From Priapulus caudatus (taxonomy: Eukaryota; Priapulida; Priapulimorpha; Priapulimorphida; Priapulidae), in NCBI RefSeq assembly GCF_000485595.1, contig NW_014577303.1, positions 89,945 to 126,155 on the forward strand: a stretch of 36,211 bases of DNA, given 5' to 3'. The translations under genes were made by a program, and so were the position numbers. The notes below the pieces were generated by a model that was not told the DNA's origin, made no database searches, and saw only the letters and a list, made by a program, of their open reading frames with translations. Positions 9,755 through 20,430 of the stretch are shown here, piece by piece. Positions within the stretch are counted from its first letter, which is position 1. Each line of letters starts with the position of its first letter.

Positions 9755-9842
9755 ATGTGTGCATGTGTGCGCGCGTGCGTGTGTGCGTGCGTGTGTGTGC
9801 ATGTGTGTGTGTGTGTGCGCGCGCGTACGTGTGTGTGTGTGT
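9639..9842. repeat. Compound (AT)11-(GT)n microsatellite, alternating purine-pyrimidine
   Basis: The tract starts as (AT)11 (9639-9660), continues as a long (GT) run, and ends as mixed GT/GC/AT steps (GTGCATGTGTGCGCGCGTGC and similar). Although the dinucleotide changes, purine and pyrimidine alternate without a break for 204 bases. Alternating GT/GC runs are the classic Z-DNA-forming sequence. Cysteine/valine- and histidine/threonine-rich frames across it on both strands are simple-repeat artefacts. Confidence 0.93.
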
Positions 9843-12800
9843 TTTTAGAACTGTACATTTCCGCGCTGCAGTACAAGGAGCTGCAGGGCGTATAGCGCCT
9901 CGACAATTCCTATATATCTGGATGCATGTTTACGTTGTGCAGTAGGTGACGGCGGAAGGAAAAAAAAGCAAGAAAGTGACGGCGGATTTTCGCGCTTTTG
10001 CGCAGTATGACCGGAAAGATAGCACTTACGGGATACATTACGCTGAAACGTCAAAGGGCGCTCGTGGCGTCGGCAGGAGCAGGGAGTTGTGTAGCAGCGA
10101 TCCAGGGTAGAGAATCAACCGAAAATGCAGTCGTTAATTGCAAACGTTGGTCGATCGGACAGAAAATAACCTCACGGAGCGTACTAAACTAGCAACGGAA
10201 TCAGCACGGGTTGCCGTAAAATAACGTGGTGGTAACGCGGCGATAAATGCAATACTAATGTTAAACGTGTATGCGTGCGAGTAATCCCTACCCGTGCCAG
10301 TGCCTGCCCGTGGCACTGATCGCATGGCTTCATCTTCGCAACTTATCCGCGTCTAGCTGTTGTAAAATTGCCCAGGGCTCGACTAGTGGATTGGAATAGC
10401 GGATCACGCAGTATATACTCTGTCTGGCGCGCTGTCGTGAGCGACCAAGTTATTTAATTGTCGATATTTATTACTTTATTTAATTAATTATTTAATTTGT
10501 TATTTATTTAATGCTGTCTCTGCGGCGTACTCATATAGCTGATGGTTCTAGAATAGGATTAACAGCGTGTGTGACACCAGTGTGAGAATCAGTAGGTAGT
10601 AGTAATTTCTAGTGTCTATGTGTACGTGCACATGACCCTATACGTAATTCCCGATTGGATTCTTGGCTGCCTGCCAAAACTCCGTGGCGTGCTCATACGT
10701 TCACTCCACACGCGCCGCTCACAGGGCTATAAGAGGTTGAAAGTGCCGTGAGTGAGTGGGCATGCTGAAGCACCGTCATTATAAAGCAAGCTACACCCAT
10801 ACCGGGAATCTCCCAGAATGTCGATATTGCCGCGTTAGGATAATATATGAATCGCGTTATGTGATGACCATGTAATAGATGGTGTATCTATAAATATGTA
10901 CATTAGCCGTAGTAGTGTCAAAACGTAAACAGGTCGTGCAACGTTTGCGAACACATCTCGTTACGATTTGCTATTTAAATATTACCAACACGTGCACGCA
11001 GCATGCAGAGTCACGCCGATCAGAAGAGACTAGTCACGGTAACAAGTCGTACTAAACGACGTTAATACAAGGAACCCCAGTCACACCGAAGTTAGGAGAA
11101 ATGATAAATACGCATCTCATACCCATGCGCCTTGCCGACAAAGGAATGCGCAGACTGAATGTCAGCGAGACTGTGTTGACCTCGTTGCCATCGAATTAGT
11201 CATAGTTACCTTTCCGGTATCGGGGAATCTGTGATGTTGGAGGGCAGAATGCAGCATGTGATGGTTGCGACAGTAACCACAAGTCGGCAATTACATTCTA
11301 AACTAGCTGGTCGTCGTGTTGTATAAGATGACATATCTGCTGGTTATCGGATCGCGCGGCAGCTCCCGTATGTTAGTACTTGCCAGTAGCTGTTTCAACG
11401 ACTACTTCTGTTACACCGCGTCGAGCTGCGACCGTATTACAGTACCGCGGCGCAGCTGAGCAGAAACTATTTGGAGCATGCAGTCATCAGGGATTTTTGT
11501 GATTTTTGCGCCGATCTGTGGACAGATTAACACACGCAAGTCACATCTACACGTGGATGACGGGTAGTAGCACTTCTATTAATTCATGTGGTTAGGAGTC
11601 TATTAATTATAGAATCAAATTCATCCTGCTTTTAGCAGATCTTGCATTGTTCAGTATAAAGCGCTTCTTACATTTATGATGTGGTTGCAGTGCCCTACGA
11701 TCACCGAGTAGCTCAGCCCGGTCGACACGTGTTTTGAAGGCTCAGGCAGATCTTTACTGCCGTGGCATGCTTGTTATTGTGTTGTCCTTTTTTCGCTTAT
11801 ATATATACTCAACTCGAAAAGTTGCGAAAATACCGGACCCAGACAGCCAGATCTGGCTGAAATTTATACACATGCACGGGGTATTTCTGACAGCCTAGTA
11901 ACTAAAGCTACTTCGACTGTCGTGTGGATGTTACACAGCTATCGGCATTAACCATTACATTAGCAACACCACTTCGTGTCTATTTATAACAGCATATCTA
12001 GGGCTAGAATTCACCCTCGTCACTACAAGATTGCTAACATGCATGTACCCACCCATCTTACATCTATAGTCAATAGATATAACTTGGTATTTTATCTTGC
12101 ATATTGCGCAAGCATATACTTTGACAACGTTTTCCGTAAGTACAGCTGTTTGAATGTCACCAGAATCACGTCAACATTTTACAACGGAACCGTTGTACTG
12201 CTGGTTTCATGCGTTTGCCGCTTTCGGCACGCCCGTGCAGGCTCTTTAATCATCGAATAACGTCATAACGTCAGGACCTAAAAAGTCGTATGCCAATTAG
12301 TAACAAATAAAGCCGCTTCCGGAGTTCCGTAAACCAAACATAATCCAACCGAAAAAGAACGAAGGCTCCCGCCGTCACCAGATTAAAGTAAACGAAATTA
12401 ACCATCGTTCGAAGTTAACCGAAATGGATTGAAACGTATATTTAGTCGCGACGTAGATGACGTTGCAGCTGATGAGGACGCGCCCATGGAGACCGCGCTG
12501 GAATCTACGACAGCGCGCAGGTGTACGCCGTAACAAATGATGTCGATGCTGAAGCTGCCTGCCAGAATCATGACTCACCGACTAGGACCAGGTTACGCCC
12601 TGTGGACTTCTAGTGAAACCACTGATGCGGGGTGTAGCTATCTATACTTGAATAAGTTAGAACAACTGCGATAGGCAAAACTGCTATCCACGCGTAAATT
12701 GTGAATAAAGCGCGCAGAGTCGTCGATTTATAAAAACTATGACTAGGTTGTGGCATGAGCAATAGCAATCAGTATGTGATCGATATTGCCGTAATGAATC

Positions 12801-12911
12801 GAACGTCAGTTCGTCGTTGGTGTTGCGGAATGCGAGTAATTTAGCTGTGGTAGCCGGACCTAGCTATTACCGCTCCACTTGGTCCTGCAGTTGGTCGGCG
12901 TTACTTGACAG
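9843..12911. other. No gene recognised
   Basis: Frames are short and unrecognised (for example 94 codons at 11976-12260). There is an AT-rich stretch of TTTAATTAATTA type near 10450-10510. A small perfect hairpin lies at 10298-10318 (CAGTGCC / GGCACTG). I detect no transposon ends or RNA genes. Confidence 0.4.
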
Positions 12912-12979
12912 TATATATATATATATATATAGCGAGAGAAGAAGAGCGAGTGAGAGAGAGGACGAGAGGAGGAGATGGG
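12912..12979. repeat. (TA)10 followed by a GA-rich polypurine tract
   Basis: The TA run 12912-12931 passes directly into a purine-rich stretch (AGCGAGAGAAGAAGAGCGAG and on to GGAGGAGATGGG) containing very few pyrimidines. Polypurine tracts can adopt triplex structure. No adjacent promoter or gene is recognisable. Confidence 0.8.
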
Positions 12980-15889
12980 TATATATATTATGGAACAGTG
13001 TGAGATAGAAATCATCCCTGCTGCTTTTTTGTCAGAAAAATGGGTCAGGTTGCTAGATGTATATATAGACCGAGCATTGCAAGCATGCCAAGACTCTGCT
13101 CAGATGAATGGAGAAGCGTCAGCACTTCTAAAAGATTTCGTGAGCGATTGCTAAGCAATCTGTCGGTTACAATCTTTGAAAGAGAATCTGAACGCCAACA
13201 TGGAGCGCCATACACGATTTCCAGGCAGGAATTTACGATGAAACATATTCTGGTAAAGTTGTCCGACGGCCTGTATAGAAAGAACTGTACGGGCTTGCGA
13301 GTGCAATTAGACACTTGCACTTGCACACTCACGTTCGACAACGAACTTGAAACGTCTGTTATAGCTCCACAGAGAGGCTCCTCGGAAACCTTTCAATTCA
13401 ACAGAGTCAACTCGTAATACGCATACTACTTTGCAGTAGAGATGGTAAGAGTATAGCGTCCACTCACACAGGTTTATTGTCGGCGGGTAACACTTATAGA
13501 GCCCTACACACATATACACGCGAACATCAACGCAGTACCGTACACAAGCATAGTTGCAGCGTAACAGTTATACCTACTGGTGTAAGGTGATTAGTAACAC
13601 AAAGGTTAATGGTACATTTACAGATAATAACTGCTACGAATCATAGATTATTTGTAAAGCGAACATATAATGTGCATCTCACATAACTGCTGTCTCATCT
13701 CTCTAGATCTGCTGTGATTTGTAACCCAAGGCCAATACACACGCGCGCCAAACAGTCACAACACGGTATCGAAAGTACGGATTCGAAATTGTTTACCTAT
13801 TGATACCCAATTTCCGGCGGCAGCGCTGTTGACATTGCGGCAACGTAACGCCAGCCGCGTTCGGCGCTGATGTCGCATAGGCAGCCATCGAACGCAACAC
13901 CGCCGCCCTCGAACACGCAGCAAGCGAAGCCGAGTTCTTCCCTGAACCTTTGTCACTATGTAGCTACTACGGGGAAACCTATTGACCAAATCACCCAGTC
14001 AGCCACCAGTCACATACGCATCACCTAAAACCAAATTAGGTTTATATAACACAAGGCGTGTAGGCTTCTAAAGTGTTATTCATGTCAACCGGCGGAAATT
14101 AAATATCACGAAAGTAGTAGCCATTGATATACAGTAGTACTCTCTGAACTGTCTCTATATCTATGCATGCTTGCACAGTGAATTTCTGCAGATTTCTATA
14201 GAGTAGAAGATTCTGATGAAAAAGATAATGCAGCAATGTAATGTCATGTGCTGTAACATAACGCATAGTCGGAGTCACAATGAATGGTACATGACTATAT
14301 GGCTGTTTAATTCGATAGTAAATAAATATTGAATAATATATCTTATCATCGGCAAAAAACAACGATGATCGATCACTATTATACACTGGGGCAATTAATG
14401 CCGGTCGGTAGTAGTCTAGTGCTATCTAAATTTCAATGCCGCGTTGCTGATTATTCTATGGCTTCAGAAACGCCGCTCTCAATTATTAATAAACAGTGCT
14501 TAATTTTGAAAATGAATTGATATTTTCGGCTAATAGAATGCGTATCGTCGGGTTTTCTTCGAGCGCGTTGTGAGATATTTACTATTCGCGCGAGAACCTG
14601 AGGCATTATAATTGACTGGAATGAACAAACAACTAACGTACGAAACACTCCAACAGCTTTACCCGAAAACCGCAATATGTTTTTCACACAGCTCGTCTGT
14701 CGAACTCAAGGGCAGTAAATAATAGTGTACTGCAGTGTAACTAAAGTCGTTTTATGTCATCGTGTAGCTAAAATTATTACGCCTAACAATAGATGGATAG
14801 ATAAGTAGATAGCAATAGATGCCGATGTAGATTAATTGCCGCATTATCTTTTTCGCAATTATGAGTTTAACAAAAAACTCATCCCGTATTTTATAATTAC
14901 TGTCTACGTACGGAAGTTACATTAAAGTATGGCGATACCGCACTGTATTGCTCCTATAAATATCGTAAGAGTTTCGTTTGTGTGTGTTGAAAAAATAAAA
15001 CTGCGAAACATGAAAGCTAAAAACCCCAAACTGAATGTGTGCAATCGCTGGTTATAGTTAGTGCTTGTGATATTTGTATAGTCGCTCGATCGCGTTCACA
15101 TGCGGACGCATCGCTGCTGTATACTGTATGCGATATACGTAGCGCCACATCTAATTGCTAGCAACAAAAGATCCATGACGTGCTACAATGGCTCAATATG
15201 CGCGGTATTTTGTCGAAAGTTACCGCTGCTAATTAGTTACATTAGACGAGCCGCTGCAAAAGACAGCCAAGGACTAATACGATACTATATATGTGCACAG
15301 CGATGCACTGGCATGATTATGAACCTGCTCTCTACGGTCGGATGTGGTCGCGTTTTTGTACGCTATAGAGAAGAAATGTCCGTCGGCTTGTGAGTGATTG
15401 CCTTTGTAAATGTCAGTGGCCCGACATACGTTGTAAACTCTGGAGGCCAGAATGTCTCTTAGCGCATCGAAGTCTGGCAGCACATTACTCTGACACTACG
15501 CTACTCATTGAGCACAGAGCCACGTTTCGCAGCAATACATTATCGTCTCTTGTGATCGTGTATATGGCTTTATCTAATCAAGTTGATTTTGCCTCAGGGA
15601 TCCTATATAACGGTCCCTCTACCGACACCCCACACTTATTATTACCTACGCCATATCTTTTTGCATTTGCGTTATGCACTTCTTAGCAAAAAAACTTGAA
15701 TTGAGCAGAGCTATGTGTTTGATCTCATTCGGAAGTGTAATATTTCGGGTAGCTTATACAGATACAATTCGTCCCGGCGTTGTTATCCATACACATACTC
15801 GATAGCTCAGCGTGAGATGACGCGGCTATACGTGATAGAATTCCCTCAAGCGCGAAAGAGTTTAGTAGAGCATGTCTGCGTGTGTTAAC
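12980..15889. other. No gene recognised; several unassigned short frames
   Basis: The best frame is 13040-13417 (+, 125 codons). It has no hydrophobic segment or recognisable motif and is overlapped on the other strand by a 98-codon frame. Others (13756-13989 minus, arginine-rich; 14099-14386 minus; 15100-15393 plus; 15390-15686 plus) also match nothing I know. A loose GATA/TAGA-rich patch is at about 14790-14822. Confidence 0.4.
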
Positions 15890-15950
15890 AATATTATCAA
15901 GAGCTAATAATACCCTTATTAGCTTATTATTATTAGTAGTAATAGTAGAA

Positions 15951-16002
<52 letters not shown>

Positions 16003-16050
16003 CGTAGTAGTAGTAGTAGTAGTCGAGTATTATTAGCTCTTGATATTATT
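15890..16050. repeat. Foldback element A: inverted repeat flanking a (TAG)n array
   Basis: The left arm 15890-15913 and the right arm 16027-16050 are near-perfect reverse complements of 24 bases (core TATCAAGAGCTAATAATAC; one small offset at the outer end). Between them lie TAT/TAG-rich sequence and, from 15951 to 16023, a (TAG)n array with a single TCG interruption. The arm core TATCAAGAGC recurs in the hairpin at 29854. The tract between the arms is therefore best read as an expanded hairpin loop. Confidence 0.85.
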
Positions 16051-17092
16051 AAGTCAGAGTGTTTGTTTCTCACGTGCAATGTCGTTTTTCCGCCTTATAG
16101 CATAATGGAGTTACGCATGTACGACGGATTGGCCCATGCTATTGCCGCTTGGCCATTGGGTCGATGCTACGGGATTCGTGCTCTTCATATCGAGATTTGC
16201 ATAGGCGTTTTCAAAATTCTGATTTCATATCTGGTTTTCCGGTTTTCCCGTTTTCCGGTGTTCCGCTTTCTGGGTGTTTCCTATACTTTTGGCTTTGGCC
16301 GAATTACTCGTGCCGGCCCTGGTTTTCCACATTCGCTCCGTGCATACTATTATAATGCTCTGAGACTTTTGATATTCTTCATGAGTCATATCCTCTCTAA
16401 GAAATGCTTATACTTCACTGTTGTTTTCGCTAGTGTAATATTCTCTACCGGAACTCCCGGTAATTACATCTCGATCCATGAAGACGGACGAGCCTGTTTT
16501 ACGAGTCCATATCCCCCTCACAGTATTGTCAGCATCATGGCTATCATTTCCTCCACGTTTTTTTCCGTTAAGGCCAGCTTAAGGCCAATATTTTAACCAA
16601 TGTCTCTACACAAAGACACATAAAATTTCATTTTACACGCGCCTTTCACCAAGTACTAGCACTTGTACCAGAAGGATACACGAACGGAATTAACTATATA
16701 TGGATGTCTTGTTGACTGAGCTAATGCCTAAATACAGCGCAGTGAATAATGCGGCTGTGGGTGTATAATTAAAACGAAATGTAAGCGTGTAGCATGCGAA
16801 GGTTCAATGCATTAACTTAACTTAAGAGCGCACGCTCACCAGACGATGAGAGTGATCAATGGCACTGAGCGTGCGATCATGTCAGAAGTGGTAACTAAAA
16901 TGGCGGTCATTCTTGCAAAATTTAATGCACATATGCCACTTATGTTATCGGCATACTACGAACAGATTTCCCTGACATGTAGTAGTAATTAATTACAATG
17001 TCCCACGCGTCGCTGTTGCTTTTGCGACGTCTTGCCGCTAATGCAATCTGCATTACAGCTGCTCATAATCTATACAGAGAAGTAAGTAACCC
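16051..17092. other. Unassigned 177-codon open frame and flanking non-coding DNA
   Basis: The frame 16063-16596 (+) is the longest outside simple repeats. Its product would be hydrophobic, with stretches such as ICIGVFKILISYLVF and LLIFFMSHIL, and a phenylalanine-rich repeat (FRFSRFPVFRF) coded by CGGTTTTCC-like repeats. I recognise no family. One frame of this length is about what chance gives in 36 kb searched in six frames, and an overlapping 68-codon frame exists. It begins only 13 bases after the inverted repeat. I treat it as probably not a gene. Confidence 0.3.
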
Positions 17093-17128
17093 GCCTTGCC
17101 TTGCCTTGCCTTGCTTGCCTTGCCTGCC
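17093..17128. repeat. (CCTTG)n pentanucleotide repeat
   Basis: About seven copies of CCTTG/CTTGC, the last ones imperfect (GCTTGCCTTGCCTGCC), form a short simple repeat. Confidence 0.9.
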
Positions 17129-18460
17129 ACTGCGGTAAGTTCGTTCTCCGCGAACGCGTGTGCGTGCATGGTGAATACGTGCGTAAGAACCCGGGATTGT
17201 TCTATATGCGCGTCCACCTATATGTCATGACGTGTTGTCACATCAGTCACAGCTACTCTCCCCCCACGCAGCTGCCCTGACGCGAATGCTCGAAAAAATA
17301 TGTATGCGTAATTCGGTCACGCACACATCGTATATTACCCGAGCGTTTTACGAAGCACTGGGAAATCATGAAGCACGCAGAAGGCGCGTTCTGCGTGGCT
17401 GGCCGTTCCCATATAGTCTTGCCGACACGTTGACAGTATTACGATGAAAAGGCAAATCTCGAGTGGCAAGCGGAAGACTGCGCGCGGCGTGCACATATTC
17501 TACATCTGATCTATGGGCACCTATGGTTTGCTCATGCTGCAGGCAGCTGCTGCGAATGAGAAAACTAACGATTCTGGCGGAGAGAAAAATGAGCAGTGCG
17601 TCGTTGAAGCATCCCTAATGACGTGGACAAGTCTCAATGTCGAATCACCCCATCGTCGGACAAACCATCAAAACGAGCGTGTATTTAATCGCACGAGTTA
17701 AATTGATAGGTTTTGTCCACGAGTGAGTTATGCGTGTGTCATTTACAAAGAATTTAGTTTGTCGCAAATGTGCGGTTCGTATTTGGTAAACGGCGGCACT
17801 CGCAGCCTGTTTCGACGTCAGGCGGTTCGGCAAAAATCTATACGACCTATTAACTACAATATGCAAACATACGTTGACTTGTGCCGATGAAAGTCAGAAT
17901 AATATCTACAGATGCAATAGTTGTCCGAGTCGGCTGAGTTAATATTTGCTCCAGCGCGAGAGAATAGAATTCTATGAATGAATAGGAGTCAATTCCCAGC
18001 ATTGGTCAGCGCAAACTTGGTACACTCTTAATGTATAGACGGGAATTTTGTCGTAGGCTATCAAACGTTAGTGGTGTGAAATCGGCGCATGACTATCTTT
18101 CACTTTTACTCTGATCAATATCGTACTTAAGCATTCTGGGTAGTTGAACGATGATTATGTGTCATAGCGCTTATATACCCCGCGTTAGCTGGCTGCAGCA
18201 TTTACCGGCGCATCAGCACAGCGGCCACATTCTCCTTTATGGTTAGACCTGTCTGCACCGTGTTGGACCTCCTTTTATGCTCTAGTTATCGACACGTCTG
18301 CGTGCGTGGTTGTGAGCGCATGTGCGTGTGTCTGCGCATGCGCGCGTGTGTTAAGACATAGTAAGGGCCGTCTGCCACTAAGTGCTTGGCTAAACACAAA
18401 ACAAATTGTGTAGTTGCTTAGGACACCTATATGTATTAGTGGATCCGGCTTGTCCATGGG
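17129..18460. other. No gene recognised
   Basis: Frames are short and unrecognised. A 36-base patch near 18315-18350 (GCGCATGTGCGTGTGT, then TGCGCATGCGCGCGTGTG) is alternating purine-pyrimidine with one break and could form Z-DNA. A TATA-like string (CTTATATACC) near 18170 has no supporting gene. Confidence 0.4.
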
Positions 18461-18775
18461 TAAAGCCTAGCGCAGACTTGCGACTTTTGGTTGCTCGTCG
18501 CTGCAACCTGCAACCGCATGCGATCGGTCGCACTCCACGCTTCACCGTCTGTGCGCACACATGCGATTTCTAAGCGATTTCGGAGCGATTGGGAGCGACG
18601 AGTTGCTGAAAATAAAACCAGCTTGATTTCTTGCAACTCGTTGCAAGCGACCAGAATCGCTACGAGTTGCAGTTGCACGTTCCCGCAGACATAGCGATTT
18701 CACAGCAATTTCGACTGCGATTCTAGAATCGCAGCCGAGTTGCATGAAAAAGTCGCAAGTCTGCGCTAGGCTTAA
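18461..18775. mobile_element. MITE, PIF/Harbinger-like, 25-bp perfect TIRs with TAA flanks
   Basis: The ends 18464-18488 and 18748-18772 are perfect 25-bp inverted repeats beginning AGCCTAGCGCAG. TAA lies directly outside each end (18461-18463 and 18773-18775), matching the TWA target-site duplication of PIF/Harbinger transposons. The element is 309 bp and non-coding. Its interior repeats GTTGCAACT/GAGTTGCA and GCGATT blocks in both orientations, so much of it can fold on itself. Short frames on both strands across it (67-80 codons) are unrecognised and probably incidental. Confidence 0.85.
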
Positions 18776-20430
18776 GATACGTAACGCGTAAGCTACGCGT
18801 AGCTAGGTTACCTATCAATACCCTACGTATTCTAATATGCAACATCGTGAGAGTGTTTTTGACTGGTCGTCGTTCGATATCTGTTCGGTCGAGACGCTCG
18901 ATCCACTCCTGCAAACAGCCGCAAATTATGATAGAAAATAGAAAATTCACAATTAAAGTTGGTTCACTACTCGCTTCCATTGAGAAGATGTTTTAATTTC
19001 GCTTAGCTGAGCTTGTGCGCACCAATGTCTGATACCAATGATACGGACGCGTGTGTTTTTTAGTAGGCGAAATTGAATTAACCTTTGTCAAATCGCGTGC
19101 ATCTCACGATTTTGTAAAGCGTGTCTCTCCTAAGAGGTTACAGCTAGTATATCACCCAGCCACAATGTATGTGCGCGCCACTCCTATTATTTGAAATTGA
19201 ATCTATTTCATATAAAAAGAGTTATAGTTTATGAATTGTATTTCAAATAATTGTTACTGAAACTATATGCAACCGGGTATATACGGCTATAAGTTGTTTT
19301 TACCTCTAATTTTCTATCATTACTTGATAACTTGATAATAGAAAATGAAACCACTATGTGCACTAATAATTAATTATTAAGCTTGTATTACATGTATATT
19401 GCAAGGTTATAGAAGATTCGCTCAAAATATTGTTCATAATACAGGCAAATGCGAACCAAACAGAATTATCATCATATAAAATTAAGCTTACGCAGTGTTT
19501 TTTACGCGTTTTTTACTCGAGTGTTCGTCAACAATGTCATAGCTGTGCCTGTTTTTGCAATAAAATTTAATTTCTCGCAAAGACGGGCATGCGCTTTCTT
19601 TCTCCGCTTATGTTTCATAATCTACGCATAAGTTTTATTATTATTTGTCAAATAATAACGAGTACAAAGGCGAGTACGAAGACTACGATAGTCTCGCGTA
19701 AAATTATACGGGCACGTGGGTAACCTAATGTAATTGTGTAGTACTTTCAAGTATGAACCGGTCATGCAATCATTATTTATATAATAGAATGTAATCATGG
19801 CGAAAGGTCAGCTACGCATGGCCCTTTTCAATGACGCATCAAGATGTTCTCAGATAATTCCCTATTTGTGCTGCTGCATCTGGAACGATGAGTTTTTTTT
19901 TCTGTTATGACTTGTACGTGGGCTTTCCATAAACGTCGGTATGTGTGTGGGTCGACCTGACCAAAATATCAATGCTCCGTTGAGCACATATACTGCGCTG
20001 CTTCCAACGTGTGCTTGTTCAAACATAGAGGTCGTTAACTGAGTGCTAACCACGCGTCGCCGAGCACAGCAGTGATATTTTCATAAATCATCTGAATCCG
20101 AGTCGGGATGTAATTTATTACAGGACGTAATTTTTTAAATTTACGCCCGCGTGGAACGAGAGACGGCATTCTGATGAGCGGCGCGCGTGAGGCAGGCAGC
20201 GCGCGAAGCCTGTCGCATTCTCAACCTTGCGTCGTAATTCGTGCATATTTGCTTTCGTAGAATTGTTGAGGGCATAACAAGAATCAAGGTAAGCACCCGG
20301 AATTAGAATGACTAGTATGCAACGCGCGTGTTTCACATCATTGCATTTTCGCGGCGTTACGATGGAAAAAGTTTATTTTAGGTTTAAAGAAAAATGTGGA
20401 TTCCTTTTATATACTGGCAGCTCACTCACA
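18776..20430. other. No gene recognised; one small inverted repeat
   Basis: ATTATTTGAAAT (19186-19197) and ATTTCAAATAAT (19240-19251) are perfect 12-bp inverted repeats bounding a 66-bp hairpin with an imperfect inner stem. A second, weaker stem is ATTTTCTAT / ATAGAAAAT (19309-19317, 19338-19346). They may be remnants of small foldback elements. Frames up to 92 codons at the right end run into the satellite and have no recognised content. Confidence 0.45.

Noticed and set aside
9582-9945. Cysteine/valine- and histidine/threonine-repeat proteins over the GT tract
   Set aside because: They are translations of a dinucleotide repeat in overlapping frames on both strands.
16063-16596. 177-codon hydrophobic frame as a membrane protein gene
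   Set aside because: It has no recognisable family, about one frame of this length is expected by chance, and part of the hydrophobicity comes from a small CGGTTTTCC-type repeat.
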